A stretch of DNA of 64,000 bases from Prauserella flavalba (GCF_003202235.1 NZ_MASU01000006.1:62001-126000); one strand, 5' to 3'; counted from the first letter of the stretch, positions 34,943 through 45,018 are shown. The notes: a model not told the origin generated them from the sequence alone. Translations and numbers: made by a program.

Positions 34943-36454
34943 GTGCCGGGAACCGGTATATGGCGAACGAAGTCGGTGGAGCAGTCCATCGCGGACACCG
35001 ATGAACCGGATACCCGGCTACGGAGAAACCTGGGTGCCTGGGACCTGACGGTCTTCGGTGTCGCCGTGATGATCGGCGCGGGGATCTTCACGCTCACCGC
35101 GCGCACCGCGGGTGACCTGTCGGGCCCTTCGGTGTCGCTCGCGTTCGTGTTCGCCGGCATCGCGTGTGCGCTCGCGGCGCTCTGCTACGCCGAGTTCGCC
35201 TCCACCGTGCCCGTCGCGGGCAGCGCCTACACGTTCTCCTACGCGACCTTCGGCGAGTTCCTCGCGTGGATCATCGGCTGGGACCTCGTCCTGGAGTTCT
35301 CGGTGGCGGCCGCCGCCGTGGCCAAGGGCTGGTCGGTCTACCTCCAGGAGGTGCTGGTCGCGGCGTTCGGCGACGGCATCACGACGACCGTGGACCTCGG
35401 CGGCGTCAGCTTCGACTGGGGCTCCCTCATCCTGGTCGCCGTGCTGGCCGCCCTGCTGACGGCGGGCACCAAGCTGTCCTCGCGGTTCAGCATCGTGATC
35501 ACGGCGCTCAAGGTCGTGATCATCCTGTTCGTGATCATCCTGGGCATCGCCTACATCAGCCCGGACAACTACACGCCGTTCGTGCCCCCGGCCGCCGAGG
35601 GCGGCGAGTCGGGCGCCGGTGTCGAGCAGTCGCTGTTCTCCGTGCTGGTGGGTGGTTCGAGCAGCGTCTACGGCGCGTTCGGGCTGTTGGCCGGTGCCTC
35701 GCTGGTGTTCTTCGCGTTCATCGGCTTCGACATCGTCGCCACCACCGCCGAGGAGACCCGCAACCCGCAGCGCAACGTGCCGCGCGGCATCCTCGGCTCG
35801 CTGGCGATCGTCACCGTGCTCTACGTCGCGACGTCGCTCGTGGTCGCCGGGATGGTGCCCTACACCGAGCTGGCCACCGACGCCGAGCCCGAGGGCCGCA
35901 AGACGCTGGCGACGGCGTTCTCGCTCAACGGCGTCGACTGGGCCGCGCACATCATCTCCATCGGCGCGCTCGCCGGTCTCACCACGGTGGTCATGGTGCT
36001 GATGCTCGGCCAGCAGCGGGTGCTGTTCGCGATGTCGCGCGACGGCCTGTTGCCGCGCAACCTGGCGAAGACCGGCTCGCGCGGCACCCCGGTGCGCGTC
36101 AACATCCTCGTCGGCATCGTCGTCGCGGTCGCCGCGACCTTCTTCGACGCGAGCAAGCTCGAGGAGATGGTCAACGTCGGCACGCTGTTCGCGTTCGTGC
36201 TGGTGTCGGCCGGTGTGCTGGTGCTGCGCAAGAAGCGGCCGGACCTGCCGCGTGGTTTCCGTGTCCCGTGGGTGCCGGTGATCCCGGTCGTGGCGATCAT
36301 CGCCTGCCTCTGGCTGATGCTGAACCTGACCGTGCTCACGTGGCTGCGCTTCCTCGCGTGGATGGCGCTCGGCGTGCTCGTCTACTTCGCATACAGCAAG
36401 CGCCATTCCCTCCTCGGGAAGCGCGAGCAGGAGAAGGTTCCCGCCGAGGAATGA
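34943..36454 (+). CDS. APC family amino-acid permease
   Basis: A 503-residue transporter with about 12-14 helices. The N-terminal consensus LGAWDLTVFGVAVMIGAGIF contains the GAGIF motif of APC transporters. It is followed by ALAALCYAEFASTVPVAGSA (helix 2-3 signature) and FIGFDIVATTAEETRNPQRN (helix 6 to 7 loop), typical of the cationic amino-acid transporter (CAT) group. Proton-linked uptake of Lys/Arg-type amino acids is the likely role. A gene of this type also lies near manA in mycobacteria. The GTG start has AAGGAGGAG 10 bases upstream. Confidence 0.88.
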   Translation: MPGTGIWRTKSVEQSIADTDEPDTRLRRNLGAWDLTVFGVAVMIGAGIFTLTARTAGDLSGPSVSLAFVFAGIACALAALCYAEFASTVPVAGSAYTFSYATFGEFLAWIIGWDLVLEFSVAAAAVAKGWSVYLQEVLVAAFGDGITTTVDLGGVSFDWGSLILVAVLAALLTAGTKLSSRFSIVITALKVVIILFVIILGIAYISPDNYTPFVPPAAEGGESGAGVEQSLFSVLVGGSSSVYGAFGLLAGASLVFFAFIGFDIVATTAEETRNPQRNVPRGILGSLAIVTVLYVATSLVVAGMVPYTELATDAEPEGRKTLATAFSLNGVDWAAHIISIGALAGLTTVVMVLMLGQQRVLFAMSRDGLLPRNLAKTGSRGTPVRVNILVGIVVAVAATFFDASKLEEMVNVGTLFAFVLVSAGVLVLRKKRPDLPRGFRVPWVPVIPVVAIIACLWLMLNLTVLTWLRFLAWMALGVLVYFAYSKRHSLLGKREQEKVPAEE

Positions 36455-36600
36455 CGCGGCGTGATCACTGAACGGAAACGAATAGGTCACTAGCATGAGG
36501 TCGGCGTAAAGGCGTCACCCGGCCGAGGTACTGTCCGTGCGGTTCGTACGCCGGAATCGGCGTTTTCCCCGTTGGCTCCCACCCCCGCACGGAGTACCGC

Positions 36601-37335
36601 ATGTCTGTGACCAAGAGATTGCCCCTTCGCGCTCTCGCTGTCGCCACGCTGACGGCCGGCCTGTTCCTCGGGTCGGCCGTCAGTGCTGTCGCGACCGAGC
36701 ACGAGGACCCGCGTGCCGAGTCCTTCGAGGGCAACGCCGTCACCTGTGAGGACGCCGGTCTCGACGGCGACCTGATCGACAAGGGCGACCTCACCTTCAC
36801 CGGTGGCAAGGAAGAGCAGGACCAGTACGTGACGATCACCGATGTCGCCGACGGCATCACGGTGACCGGCATCGTCGTCAAGGGCGGCGACAACTACAAC
36901 GTCTACGTGCCGGGCGAGAAGGGTCTCTCCGAGACGCCGCCGTGGGAGGAGCTCCGTTCGCCGCTGAACAACGGCGGCCAGGTCCCGCAGATCAGCCACT
37001 GGTACGTGTGCGGCACCGAGACCACCACGACCACCACCTCCACCACGACCTCCACCACGGAGACCACCACCTCGGAGACCTCGACGACCACGTCGGAGTC
37101 CACCACGGCCGAGAGCACCACGAGCGAGCGCGACGACACGACCACGACCACCACGTCGTCCGTCGCGGGCGGAGCCGTCGCCCCCACGAGCGAGGCCCCG
37201 GTCTCGCCCGCGGGTGACAGCGGCGACCTGGCCTCGACCGGTTTCAGCGGGGCGTGGCTCGTCGGCCTCGGCGCCCTGCTGCTCCTCGGCGGTGGCGCCC
37301 TGGTCTTCCTGACCCGGATGCGCCGCAGCTCCTAG
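36601..37335 (+). CDS. Surface protein with LASTG sortase signal and Thr-rich stalk
   Basis: A 244-residue exported protein. The signal peptide is MSVTKRLPLRALAVATLTAG through AVSAVATE. Residues 35-140 form a small globular domain with two cysteines (TCEDAGLDGD and HWYVCGTE). A stalk of about 55 residues is almost only Thr, Ser and Glu (codons ACC/ACG/TCC), probably glycosylated. The C-terminus is a sorting signal, LASTG followed by a hydrophobic helix (AWLVGLGALLLLGGGALVFL) and the basic tail RMRRSS. LAxTG is the motif of actinobacterial class E sortases, but no sortase is encoded in this window. The globular domain is unknown to me. Confidence 0.82.
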   Translation: MSVTKRLPLRALAVATLTAGLFLGSAVSAVATEHEDPRAESFEGNAVTCEDAGLDGDLIDKGDLTFTGGKEEQDQYVTITDVADGITVTGIVVKGGDNYNVYVPGEKGLSETPPWEELRSPLNNGGQVPQISHWYVCGTETTTTTTSTTTSTTETTTSETSTTTSESTTAESTTSERDDTTTTTTSSVAGGAVAPTSEAPVSPAGDSGDLASTGFSGAWLVGLGALLLLGGGALVFLTRMRRSS

Positions 37336-37349
37336 CGGGATCGCCACCC

Positions 37350-37402
37350 GCAGTGAAGGCCACCTTGCCTGCGTTCAACGCAGTGAAGGTGGCCTTCACT
37401 GC
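37350..37402. repeat. 53-bp intergenic palindromic element, copy 3
   Basis: Identical over 53 bp to copy 1 and in the same orientation, including the flanking CC/GG that extends the outer stem to 19 bp. It begins 14 bases after the stop of the sortase-substrate gene (+) and ends 29 bases before the stop of the convergent membrane protein gene (-). Confidence 0.95.
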
Positions 37403-37431
37403 GGTGGTGGGCCACGGATGTGCCGTGGGTC

Positions 37432-39750
37432 CTAGCCTTCCCTGACGCGCGGCTGGCCGAGCAGACCCTCGAAGAGGGGGACCTGTTCGGCCAGCCGCGC
37501 CGTCATGTCGGCCCTTTCCAGCCCGGCGGCCAGCACCACGGCGCGGTCCCACTCGGGGTCGGCGACGTAGTCCGCGTGCCTGCGCACCCCGGCCACCCAG
37601 CGCCTGCCGTTGATCGGCTCGCGCATCGGGTCGGGCAGCCAGTGGTCGCCGCCGAGCACCAGCGCACCGGTCGGCCCCTGCACCGCGGGCTCCAGTGCGC
37701 CGACGCCGCCGTCCGGCAGGTAGCCGATGCCCAGCAGCTTGTCGTCGGTGACCTGGTGGCGCCACGTCGTCGCGCCGCCGCCGAACGTGTCGGTGCCGCG
37801 GCACAGCCCGCGCCAGCGCCCGTCGAGCTGCCCGAAGAGGCGGGCGAGCGAGTCGTGCGGGAACACAGCGGGGAACGCGCGCTGGTAACCCCATTGCAGG
37901 GGCGCCCCGGCGGTCACCACGCCGACGCGTTCCCGGTCGGCGGCGGGCAGTTCGGCCGCGAGCCTCGCCGCGCTCATCACCGCGAGCAGCCCGCCGACGT
38001 GGTAGCCGGCGAGCACCACGCGGGCGCCGGGCTCGGCCAGGTGCTCGCGGGCCCGCTGGGCGAGCTCCGGCACCACCTTGAGCGCATACGACGGCGGGAC
38101 GGCGGGGTGCGCCGCCCTCGGCCAGAAGCACACGAGGTCGGAGAACGCGCCGAGGTGACGGCTCCGTTCGGGCCCGGTCGCCGCCGTGTAGACCACCCGC
38201 AGCAGCCCTGCCGCGAGCCCGCCGAGCGTGAGCACGCCGACGCCGGAAAGCGGGTTCAGCGCGGTCGGCACCGAGCCGTAACCCAGCCGCACCGCGAGCA
38301 GCGCGGCCACGCCGACCGCGAGCACGACGACGATCGTGAGCACGATGCGGTGCAGGTACTTGCGTTCCCAGCTCGACCGCGCCCACGCCGCGGCCGCCTC
38401 CTCCTCGTCCTCCTCGTGCGTCTCCATGAGCCTGACGACGTCGGGGATGCCGCGACGAGCGCGCCGCAGCGGTACCGCGACCGCGAACCCGAGCACGGCG
38501 AGCAGCGCGCCGACCGCGAGGCCCGCGCCCCACAGCAGCGTGATGAGCGTGTAGCTCTCCGGCAGCCGCAGCCCGCGGGTGCCGACGAGCTCGCGCAGCG
38601 CGATGGCGAGCCCGGCCCCGAACCCGCCGCCGAGCAGCCCGGCGAGCGCGAGCGCGGGCGCCGCGGCCCAGCCGCCCGCCCACGGCCGCAGGCGCCGCGG
38701 CAGCGTGGCCCACGCCGGCCTCGCCAGGAGCGCGGCCGGGATCAGCAGCAGCCCGAACAGCACGCACACGACGAGCAGTGCGGCGCCGATGCCCTCGACG
38801 GTGTCGTCGGTGCCCGTGAGCGTCACCGGAAGCGGGGTCCGCACCACCGCGGCCGCGACCGCGAGCGCCGCCGCGAGGCCCAGCAGCACCATGCGCGGCA
38901 CGACGGGGAGCAGCCGGTGCGCGCGCACCGCCGTGGCGAGCACGGCGATGCCCAGCAGTGCGAGCGTGGCGAACCACAGCACGGCGTCGGCGGTCCGCTC
39001 CGGCACCCGCAGCGGGCCCCCGAGCAGCAGCAGTGCGACGCACGTGAGCGCGGCGACCGTGTGCACGCACCGCAGCATCGCGGTGTCGGCGCCGTCGACC
39101 AGCTGGTCACCGGGCAGCCCCTTGCCGGGCAGCGGACGTCGTTCCGGCGCCGTCACCTTCCACTTCGCCGACGACACCCGGAAGAGCACGAACACCACCA
39201 GCAACAGGGGCACCACGCCGAGCGCCATGCGCACGCCGTCGACGTCACGCACCCACGACGGCGCCAGCGTGAGGCACCCGCTGCCCGGGGCAAGGCACTG
39301 CGCGGCGAACAGGTCGAGGGTCACCACGGCGAGCTGGCTCACCAGCAGCATCGTGAGCAGCAGTGCGGCGAGCCGCAGCAGCCCCCGGCACAGCACGCCG
39401 AGCACCGCGGCGAGCCGTCTGCCCTCCGGCACCGGCGGCAGCATCCAGTGCGCCACGTTGGCGAGTGAGAAGGGGAACAGCAGCGCCCACGTGGCCTTGG
39501 CGGCGCCGCCCGAGGTCATCCGGTTCCAGAGGTAGCCCTCCAGGGTGCGCGGCACCGACCGGCCGAGCGCCTGCAGTACCGGGCCGGGCGCCGGCCTGCG
39601 CAGCCGGTCGGAGGGGCGGATCACGCGGCCGACTCCGTCACCGGCCACGTCGACCGTGCCGACGGAGTCGAGCAACGACTCGCCACTCGTACCTATCAGC
39701 CCCGGAACGCGCAGTTCGACGACGCGGGCATCGGGGCCGGGGAGGGGCAC
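37432..39750 (-). CDS. Large membrane protein with pseudo-alpha/beta-hydrolase domain
   Basis: A 772-residue protein from the GTG at 39750, with GGAG 8 bases before it. The N-terminal segment ([20 protein letters not shown]) resembles the first strand of a hydrolase. Roughly nine to ten membrane helices span residues 90-540. The C-terminal 230 residues look like an alpha/beta hydrolase: [20 protein letters not shown] at the nucleophile elbow, [19 protein letters not shown], and a late His in [11 protein letters not shown]. The elbow reads G-Y-H-V-G-G, so the nucleophilic Ser is His at residue 584. The function is unknown, with a lipid- or envelope-related role plausible. It is divergent from ahcY. 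Confidence 0.75.
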   Translation of the reverse strand: MPLPGPDARVVELRVPGLIGTSGESLLDSVGTVDVAGDGVGRVIRPSDRLRRPAPGPVLQALGRSVPRTLEGYLWNRMTSGGAAKATWALLFPFSLANVAHWMLPPVPEGRRLAAVLGVLCRGLLRLAALLLTMLLVSQLAVVTLDLFAAQCLAPGSGCLTLAPSWVRDVDGVRMALGVVPLLLVVFVLFRVSSAKWKVTAPERRPLPGKGLPGDQLVDGADTAMLRCVHTVAALTCVALLLLGGPLRVPERTADAVLWFATLALLGIAVLATAVRAHRLLPVVPRMVLLGLAAALAVAAAVVRTPLPVTLTGTDDTVEGIGAALLVVCVLFGLLLIPAALLARPAWATLPRRLRPWAGGWAAAPALALAGLLGGGFGAGLAIALRELVGTRGLRLPESYTLITLLWGAGLAVGALLAVLGFAVAVPLRRARRGIPDVVRLMETHEEDEEEAAAAWARSSWERKYLHRIVLTIVVVLAVGVAALLAVRLGYGSVPTALNPLSGVGVLTLGGLAAGLLRVVYTAATGPERSRHLGAFSDLVCFWPRAAHPAVPPSYALKVVPELAQRAREHLAEPGARVVLAGYHVGGLLAVMSAARLAAELPAADRERVGVVTAGAPLQWGYQRAFPAVFPHDSLARLFGQLDGRWRGLCRGTDTFGGGATTWRHQVTDDKLLGIGYLPDGGVGALEPAVQGPTGALVLGGDHWLPDPMREPINGRRWVAGVRRHADYVADPEWDRAVVLAAGLERADMTARLAEQVPLFEGLLGQPRVREG

Positions 39751-39860
39751 GTGGGGATCTCCTCGCTGGTTGGAAGGACGACGAACGAACAAACAACGGT
39801 AATGTGCTGGTGTCGGTCCGTCCGGTTGGCGGCACAGCGAGTCTGGAGGAATGTTCCGAG

Positions 39861-41333
39861 ATGGCCCCTGAAAGCGTTGCTTCTCTGCACCAGACGCGAA
39901 ACGGTGTGGAGTTCGCGGTCGCGGATCTGGCGCTCGCGGAGTTCGGTCGCAAGGAGATCCGGCTGGCCGAACACGAGATGCCCGGTCTGATGGCGCTGCG
40001 CAGGGAGTACGCCGAGGTGTACCCGCTGCGGGGCGCGCGCGTGTCCGGCTCGCTGCACATGACCGTGCAGACGGCGGTGCTGATCGAGACCCTCGTCGCC
40101 CTCGGTGCCGAAGTTCGGTGGGCCTCGTGCAACATCTTCTCCACGCAGGACCACGCCGCAGCCGCGGTGGTCGTCGGCCCGCACGGGACGCCGGAGGAGC
40201 CCAAGGGCGTGCCGGTGTTCGCGTGGAAGGGCGAGTCGCTCGCCGAGTACTGGTGGTGCACCGAGCGGATGCTGACCTGGGACGGTGAGGGTCCGAACAT
40301 GATCCTCGACGACGGCGGTGACGCCACGATGCTCGTGCACAAGGGCACCGAGTACGAGCGCGCGGGCGTGGTGCCCTCCGCCGACGACAACGACCCCGAC
40401 GAGTGGAAGGTCTTCCTGCAGTTGCTGCGGGACTCGCTGGCAGCCGACACCGGCAAGTGGACCAAGATCGGCGAGGGCATCCGGGGCGTCACCGAGGAGA
40501 CCACCACCGGCGTGCTGCGGCTGTACCAGCTGGCCGCGGCCGGTGAGCTGCTGTTCCCGGCCATCAACGTCAACGACTCGGTGACCAAGAGCAAGTTCGA
40601 CAACAAGTACGGCATCCGGCACTCGCTCATCGACGGCATCAACCGCGGCACCGACGTGCTCATCGGCGGCAAGGTCGCGGTGGTGTGCGGCTACGGCGAC
40701 GTCGGCAAGGGCGCGGCCGAGTCGCTGCGCGGGCAGGGCGCGCGCGTGGTGGTCACCGAGATCGACCCGATCTGCGGGCTCCAGGCGGCGATGGACGGCT
40801 ACCCGGTCAAGACACTGGAGTCGGTGCTGCCGGAGGCCGACATCGTGATCACCACGACGGGCAACAAGGACGTCGTGATGGCCGAGCACATGGCCCGGAT
40901 GAAGCACCAGACGATCGTGGGCAACATCGGACACTTCGACAACGAGCTCGACATGGCCGGCCTCGCGCGCTACCCGGGCATCCGCAGGGAGAACATCAAG
41001 CCGCAGGTCGACGAGTGGACCTTCCCCGACGGGCACTCGATCATCGTGCTCTCCGAAGGCAGGCTGCTGAACCTGGGCAACGCCACCGGGCACCCCAGCT
41101 TCGTGATGTCCAACAGCTTCTCCAACCAGGTCATCGCGCAGGTGGAGCTGTTCACCAAGCACGAGGAGTACGACAAGGAGGTGTACCGGCTGCCGAAGCA
41201 GCTCGACGAGAAGGTCGCCAAGATCCACCTCCAGGCCCTCGGTGGCGAGCTGACCAAGCTGACCAAGGAGCAGGCCGAGTACATCGACGTCGACGTGGAG
41301 GGCCCGTACAAGTCGGACCACTACCGTTACTGA
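39861..41333 (+). CDS. ahcY: S-adenosylhomocysteine hydrolase
   Basis: A 490-residue NAD-dependent enzyme from the ATG at 39861. The N-terminal substrate domain has [21 protein letters not shown] and [14 protein letters not shown]. The catalytic Lys/Asp region is [16 protein letters not shown]. The Rossmann domain has [25 protein letters not shown] and TTTGNKDV. The C-terminal segment ([20 protein letters not shown]) ends KSDHYRY, as in the family. It hydrolyses S-adenosylhomocysteine to adenosine and homocysteine, sustaining SAM-dependent methylation and recycling. The 110-bp upstream region shared with the divergent membrane gene shows no SAH or SAM riboswitch that I can recognise. Confidence 0.97.
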   Translation: MAPESVASLHQTRNGVEFAVADLALAEFGRKEIRLAEHEMPGLMALRREYAEVYPLRGARVSGSLHMTVQTAVLIETLVALGAEVRWASCNIFSTQDHAAAAVVVGPHGTPEEPKGVPVFAWKGESLAEYWWCTERMLTWDGEGPNMILDDGGDATMLVHKGTEYERAGVVPSADDNDPDEWKVFLQLLRDSLAADTGKWTKIGEGIRGVTEETTTGVLRLYQLAAAGELLFPAINVNDSVTKSKFDNKYGIRHSLIDGINRGTDVLIGGKVAVVCGYGDVGKGAAESLRGQGARVVVTEIDPICGLQAAMDGYPVKTLESVLPEADIVITTTGNKDVVMAEHMARMKHQTIVGNIGHFDNELDMAGLARYPGIRRENIKPQVDEWTFPDGHSIIVLSEGRLLNLGNATGHPSFVMSNSFSNQVIAQVELFTKHEEYDKEVYRLPKQLDEKVAKIHLQALGGELTKLTKEQAEYIDVDVEGPYKSDHYRY

Positions 41334-41339
41334 TGTGAT

Positions 41340-41380
41340 GTAGCAAGCTACGATATCATCGTCCCATGGATTGCTATCAT
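41340..41380 (+). promoter_or_regulatory. Toxin-antitoxin promoter/operator
   Basis: GTAGC-AA-GCTAC (41340-41351) is a perfect inverted repeat. TATCAT occurs at 41354-41359 and again at 41375-41380, each exactly 6 bases before a possible start codon (ATG 41366, GTG 41387). Either can serve as a -10 box for leaderless mRNA. Autoregulation by the antitoxin is expected for this class. Confidence 0.5.
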
Positions 41381-41674
41381 GGCGCGGTGAAGCAGCTCAT
41401 CACGCGCATCGACGACGAGTTGCACGCCAAGGTCAAGGCCAAGGCCGCGGCCGAGGGGCGCAGTGTCAACGACCTGGTGGCCGGGCTGCTGGAAGCTGCC
41501 GTCCGCGAGGATGAGAGCCCGCAGGAGTGGCACCGCCGCATGGTCGCGGAGGGCAAGGCGATCGCATTCGAGCCAGAGGTTCCTCCTCCTGGCAGGAAGC
41601 AGCTCGCCGAACTGATGCGAGGTACGGGTACGGCCGTCAGTGAGGCGCTCGACTGGACGAGAGGCGAGCGGTGA
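41366..41674 (+). CDS. Ribbon-helix-helix antitoxin (VapB/FitA type)
   Basis: 102 residues from the ATG at 41366, or 95 from the GTG at 41387, which gives the more usual MKQLITRIDDELHAKVKAKA. The first strand and two helices (EGRSVNDLVAGLLEAAVRE) make an Arc/CopG ribbon-helix-helix DNA-binding domain. The C-terminal tail (RMVAEGKAIAFEPEVPPPGR) would wrap and block the toxin. The stop overlaps the PIN toxin start (GTGA, 41671-41674). Family knowledge: the complex represses its own promoter, consistent with the inverted repeat just upstream. Neither start has a Shine-Dalgarno sequence, so translation may be leaderless. Confidence 0.85.
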   Translation: MDCYHGAVKQLITRIDDELHAKVKAKAAAEGRSVNDLVAGLLEAAVREDESPQEWHRRMVAEGKAIAFEPEVPPPGRKQLAELMRGTGTAVSEALDWTRGER

Positions 41675-42114
41675 CTGTCCTGTACGCGGACACCAGCGCC
41701 GTGGTGCGCGCCAACATGCCCGACGAGCCGGACTACGAGGAGCTGGCGACTCTGCTGTACGACAGCGGACATCGGGTGCTTACCAGCGAGCTGACCCGCG
41801 TCGAGTTCGCCAGCGCCGTCGCGACCGCACGCAATGTCGGTCGGATCCAGGATGCGCAACCTGCACTGGCCCAGTTCGATGGCGACTCGACGGCCGGTGT
41901 GCTGACGCTCGTGCCGTTCGTTCCACGGACAGTGTTGTCCGCCGCATACCGGCTGGCCTCCGAGCATCACACGCTACGCACCCTGGATGCGCTCCATCTC
42001 GCCGTGGCGCTGCACGACACGGCGGCACTCGTCGGCGGTGAACCGGTGACGTTCGTGACCCGCGAGGCGCGGCAGGCCGAGGTGGCGAAGGCGAACGGCC
42101 TCGAGGTGCGCTGA
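41671..42114 (+). CDS. PIN-domain toxin (VapC type)
   Basis: A 147-residue PIN nuclease. The first acidic residue is in LYADTSAVVRANM, the second in LTSELTRVEFASAV, the third in RTLDALHLAVAL, and the last acidic position is near FVTREARQAEVAKANGL. These are the usual four Mg-binding positions of VapC ribonucleases, which cut tRNA or rRNA when released from the antitoxin. It is translationally coupled to the antitoxin. The pair sits between ahcY and tmk, which are adjacent in mycobacteria, so it looks like an insertion. Confidence 0.88.
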   Translation: MTVLYADTSAVVRANMPDEPDYEELATLLYDSGHRVLTSELTRVEFASAVATARNVGRIQDAQPALAQFDGDSTAGVLTLVPFVPRTVLSAAYRLASEHHTLRTLDALHLAVALHDTAALVGGEPVTFVTREARQAEVAKANGLEVR

Positions 42115-42127
42115 CTACAGTGGCCAC

Positions 42128-42778
42128 GTGGGTCGACTGGTGGTCATCGAAGGTCTCGACGGCGCGGGCAAGCGCACGCTCAGCGACGCGCTGACGAAGG
42201 CGCTGCACGACCGGGGCTCGAGCGTGGCGACGCTCGCGTTCCCGCGCTACGGCGAGAGTGTCCACGCCGACCTCGTGCGTGAGGCGCTGCACGGCGAGCA
42301 CGGCGACCTCGGCGAGTCCGTCTACGGCATGGCGCTGCTGTACGCGTTCGACCGGCGCGACGCCGCGGAGGCCATCCGCGCCGACCTGCGCACCCACGAC
42401 GTCGTGTTGCTCGACCGCTACGTGGCCTCCAACGCCGCCTACCAGGCCGCCCGCCTCCACGAGGGCGCGGACAGCCCTGTGGTGGAGTGGGTACGAGCGC
42501 TGGAGATCGACCGCTTCGGACTGCCCGTGCCCGACGCGCACATCCTCCTGCGCGTCGCGCCGGAGGTCGCCGCCGCCCGCGCCGAGAACCGGGCGCGGGC
42601 CGACGCCGAGCGCCGCAAGGACGCGTTCGAGTCCGACGACGACCTGCAGGCCCGGTGCGCCGGCGTCTACGACGAGCTGGCCGCGCGGGGCTGGCTCTCG
42701 CCGTGGCACGTCGTCGACGGCGCCGAGCGGGTCGACGCCGTCGCGCTCGCCGAGGCGATCACCCGGCCAGCCGCTTGA
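42128..42778 (+). CDS. tmk: Thymidylate kinase
   Basis: A 216-residue kinase starting (GTG) MGRLVVIEGLDGAGKRTLSD. The P-loop GLDGAGKR at 9-16 has Arg after the Lys, as in mycobacterial TMK. The nucleotide-binding DR motif is in VVLLDRYVASNAAYQAARL, and a short LID region (ENRARADAERRKDAFESDDD) follows. It phosphorylates dTMP to dTDP in DNA precursor synthesis. It starts 13 bp after the toxin gene, so it may now be read partly from the toxin-antitoxin promoter. Its last 20 bases overlap the convergent Rieske oxygenase gene. Confidence 0.93.
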   Translation: MGRLVVIEGLDGAGKRTLSDALTKALHDRGSSVATLAFPRYGESVHADLVREALHGEHGDLGESVYGMALLYAFDRRDAAEAIRADLRTHDVVLLDRYVASNAAYQAARLHEGADSPVVEWVRALEIDRFGLPVPDAHILLRVAPEVAAARAENRARADAERRKDAFESDDDLQARCAGVYDELAARGWLSPWHVVDGAERVDAVALAEAITRPAA

Positions 42779-43865
42779 GCAGCCAGTCGTGGAACTCGCC
42801 GATGTGGTGCTCGGAGGGCACGAGCACTCCGCCGTCGGCGTAGGAGCGTGAGCTCATCGCGGGCTGGCAGCGCTCGCACGCAGCGAAGTCCTGCTCGTTC
42901 ACGCGGTGGAACAGCTCCACCGACCGCGAGATGTCCCTGCCGGACCCGATGACCTCGGGCGAGTACAGCCAGTCGCACTCCACCACCGTGCGGTCGGCGG
43001 CGAGCGGGAACATCCGGTGCACGATCACGTGGTCGGGCACGAGGTTGACGAACACCTGTGGCCGCACCGTGATCGCGTAGTACCGGCGGTCCTGCCCTGC
43101 GGCGAGCCCGCTGAGCGTGCCGAAGCCCTCGCCGCCGTCGACGGTGAACCCGCGCACGTCCTCACCGAACTCCGCGCCGTGGCCCACGTAGTACTGGGCG
43201 GCGTAGCCGTCGGCGAACTCCGGCAGCACCTCGGTCAGCTCGGGGTGGATCGTCGCGCAGTGGTAGCACTCCATGAAGTTCTCGATGATCAGCTTCCAGT
43301 TGGCGCGCACGTCGTAGGTGACGCGCCTGCCCAGCGCCAGCGACTCGGTGCCGTACGCCTCGATCGCGTCGGCGGCGCCGAGCCGTTCGGTCACCGCGCC
43401 GATCACGGTGTCGGCGAATGATGGCGGCTCGTCGGCGAGGCACACCCACACGTAGCCGAGCCATTCGCGCACGGGCACGGTGCGCAGGCCGAACTCGGCG
43501 CGGTCGACGTCCGGCATGCTCGTGAGGTTCGGGGCCGCGATGAGCCTGCCGTCCAGGTCGTAGGTCCACGCGTGGTACGGGCACTGGAACGACCGGCGGA
43601 CCGACCCGGACTCCTCGGTGCACAGCCGCGCGCCGCGATGCCGGCACACGTTGAGAAACGCCCGCACCGTACCGGACCTGGACCTGCTGACGAGCACGCT
43701 CTCGCGTCCGATCTGGACGGTCCGGTAGTCGCCGGGCGCAGGGATGTCGGCACCGCGCACGGCGCAGAACCAGAGCGCCTCGAACACGTTCTCCTGCTCG
43801 CGCGCGAAGATCGCGGGGTCGGTGTAGTACCTGCCGGGCAGGGTGGAGATCAGGCTGGCGGTCAT
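42759..43865 (-). CDS. Rieske oxygenase alpha subunit, probable glycine betaine demethylase
   Basis: A 368-residue Rieske-type mononuclear iron oxygenase. The [2Fe-2S] site is CRHRG...[13 protein letters not shown] (Cys-X-His and Cys-X2-His). The catalytic iron site is [16 protein letters not shown] with its two His residues. Size and motifs fit the GbcA group, which removes one methyl from glycine betaine with O2 and electrons to give dimethylglycine and formaldehyde. The GTG/ATG overlap with the sarcosine oxidase gene and the nearby dimethylglycine dehydrogenase, ferredoxin and reductase genes support this. Another trimethylammonium substrate such as stachydrine or carnitine is possible. 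Confidence 0.8.
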   Translation of the reverse strand: MTASLISTLPGRYYTDPAIFAREQENVFEALWFCAVRGADIPAPGDYRTVQIGRESVLVSRSRSGTVRAFLNVCRHRGARLCTEESGSVRRSFQCPYHAWTYDLDGRLIAAPNLTSMPDVDRAEFGLRTVPVREWLGYVWVCLADEPPSFADTVIGAVTERLGAADAIEAYGTESLALGRRVTYDVRANWKLIIENFMECYHCATIHPELTEVLPEFADGYAAQYYVGHGAEFGEDVRGFTVDGGEGFGTLSGLAAGQDRRYYAITVRPQVFVNLVPDHVIVHRMFPLAADRTVVECDWLYSPEVIGSGRDISRSVELFHRVNEQDFAACERCQPAMSSRSYADGGVLVPSEHHIGEFHDWLLKRLAG

Positions 43866-45007
43866 GCGGCTCCTCTGCTGCCGGCGAGTCTGGCCGGGTC
43901 GAACAGGGCGATGGGGTGTTCGGTCGCGCCGTCGGTGACCAGGTCGGCGACCACCTCACCGACCACGGGCACGAACTTGAAGCCGTGCCCGGAGAACCCG
44001 CACGCCACCACCACGTTGTCGTGTGCGGGATGCCGGGCGATCACGAAGTGTTCGTCGGGGGTGTTGGTGTACATACAGGTCGCCGCGCGCCGGAACTCGC
44101 CGGGCAGCGAAGGGAGCCGCGCTCCGGCGAACGCGGCCATCTCGTCCACCTCGTGCGGATGCACGGTGCGGTCGATCGTCTCCGGCGTGCACGTCAGCCC
44201 GCCCCGGAAGAACGCGACCTTGGCCTCGCCGTCCACGGCGGGGAAGCCGTAGCACTGCCTGCCGTGCTCGTTCTCCCAGATGTAGACCGGATGCCGCTCC
44301 GGTGCGAACGGCTCCGCACCGCCGGCCGGGGCGAACCAGTACTGCACCTGCCGTTCGACGGTGAACGTCACGCCGAGGTCGGCGAGCAGTCCGGGAGCCC
44401 ACGCGCCGGGGCACACCACGAGCCGCCCCGCCGTGTACTCGCCGAGCGGAGTGGTGACGCGCACGCCGTCACCGTCGTCCCGCCACGACAGCACGGGCTC
44501 GGTGAACCGCAGGTCGGCGCCCGCCCGTTCGGCCAGCCGCAGGTGCGCGGTGACGCTCGCCTCGGGGACCACGAAGCCCGCACCAGGCTCGTACAGTCCG
44601 ATGTCGCCCTCGGCGGGCCGCATCGTCGGAAACCGCTCGCGGATCTCGGCCGCGGTGAGGATCTCGTGCGCGAGCCCCCACTTCTCCGCGCTGCGCACAC
44701 TGCCCGCGACGGTCCGCGACTCGGGCCCGCCGACCATGAGGCCGCCGCACCGGGTGAAGATCGGCAGCCCGGCGTCGGCCTCCAGCCGGGGCCACAGCTC
44801 GTGCGCCCGCAGCAGCAGCGGCACGTAGGCGGGGTCCTCGAAGTAGGCCTGCCGCGTGATGCGGGAGCCGCCGTGGCTGGATCCCTTGGTGTGCACCGGT
44901 TCGTGCCGTTCGAGGCCGAGCACCCGCTGCCCGCGCTCGGCGAGCCGGAAGGCGGCGGCGCTGCCCATGCCGCCGAGCCCGATCACGATCACGTCGTACG
45001 CCGTCAT
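43862..45007 (-). CDS. Monomeric sarcosine oxidase-like FAD oxidase
   Basis: A 381-residue flavoprotein from the ATG at 45007. The ADP-binding motif is [22 protein letters not shown]. The segment [15 protein letters not shown]-like ([20 protein letters not shown]) is characteristic of the MSOX/MTOX family. The covalent-FAD Cys is in [16 protein letters not shown], followed by [16 protein letters not shown]. It oxidises sarcosine to glycine, formaldehyde and H2O2, the last step of betaine demethylation. N-methyltryptophan-type substrates are the alternative. It overlaps the oxygenase gene by 4 bp and lies 11 bp after the dimethylglycine dehydrogenase stop. Confidence 0.87.
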   Translation of the reverse strand: MTAYDVIVIGLGGMGSAAAFRLAERGQRVLGLERHEPVHTKGSSHGGSRITRQAYFEDPAYVPLLLRAHELWPRLEADAGLPIFTRCGGLMVGGPESRTVAGSVRSAEKWGLAHEILTAAEIRERFPTMRPAEGDIGLYEPGAGFVVPEASVTAHLRLAERAGADLRFTEPVLSWRDDGDGVRVTTPLGEYTAGRLVVCPGAWAPGLLADLGVTFTVERQVQYWFAPAGGAEPFAPERHPVYIWENEHGRQCYGFPAVDGEAKVAFFRGGLTCTPETIDRTVHPHEVDEMAAFAGARLPSLPGEFRRAATCMYTNTPDEHFVIARHPAHDNVVVACGFSGHGFKFVPVVGEVVADLVTDGATEHPIALFDPARLAGSRGAA

Positions 45008-45018
45008 GTCGTTTCCCC

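Noticed and set aside
39751-39860. Possible SAH or SAM riboswitch before ahcY.
   Set aside because: The region is only 110 bp, is shared with a divergent gene, and shows none of the conserved helices or motifs of the known classes.
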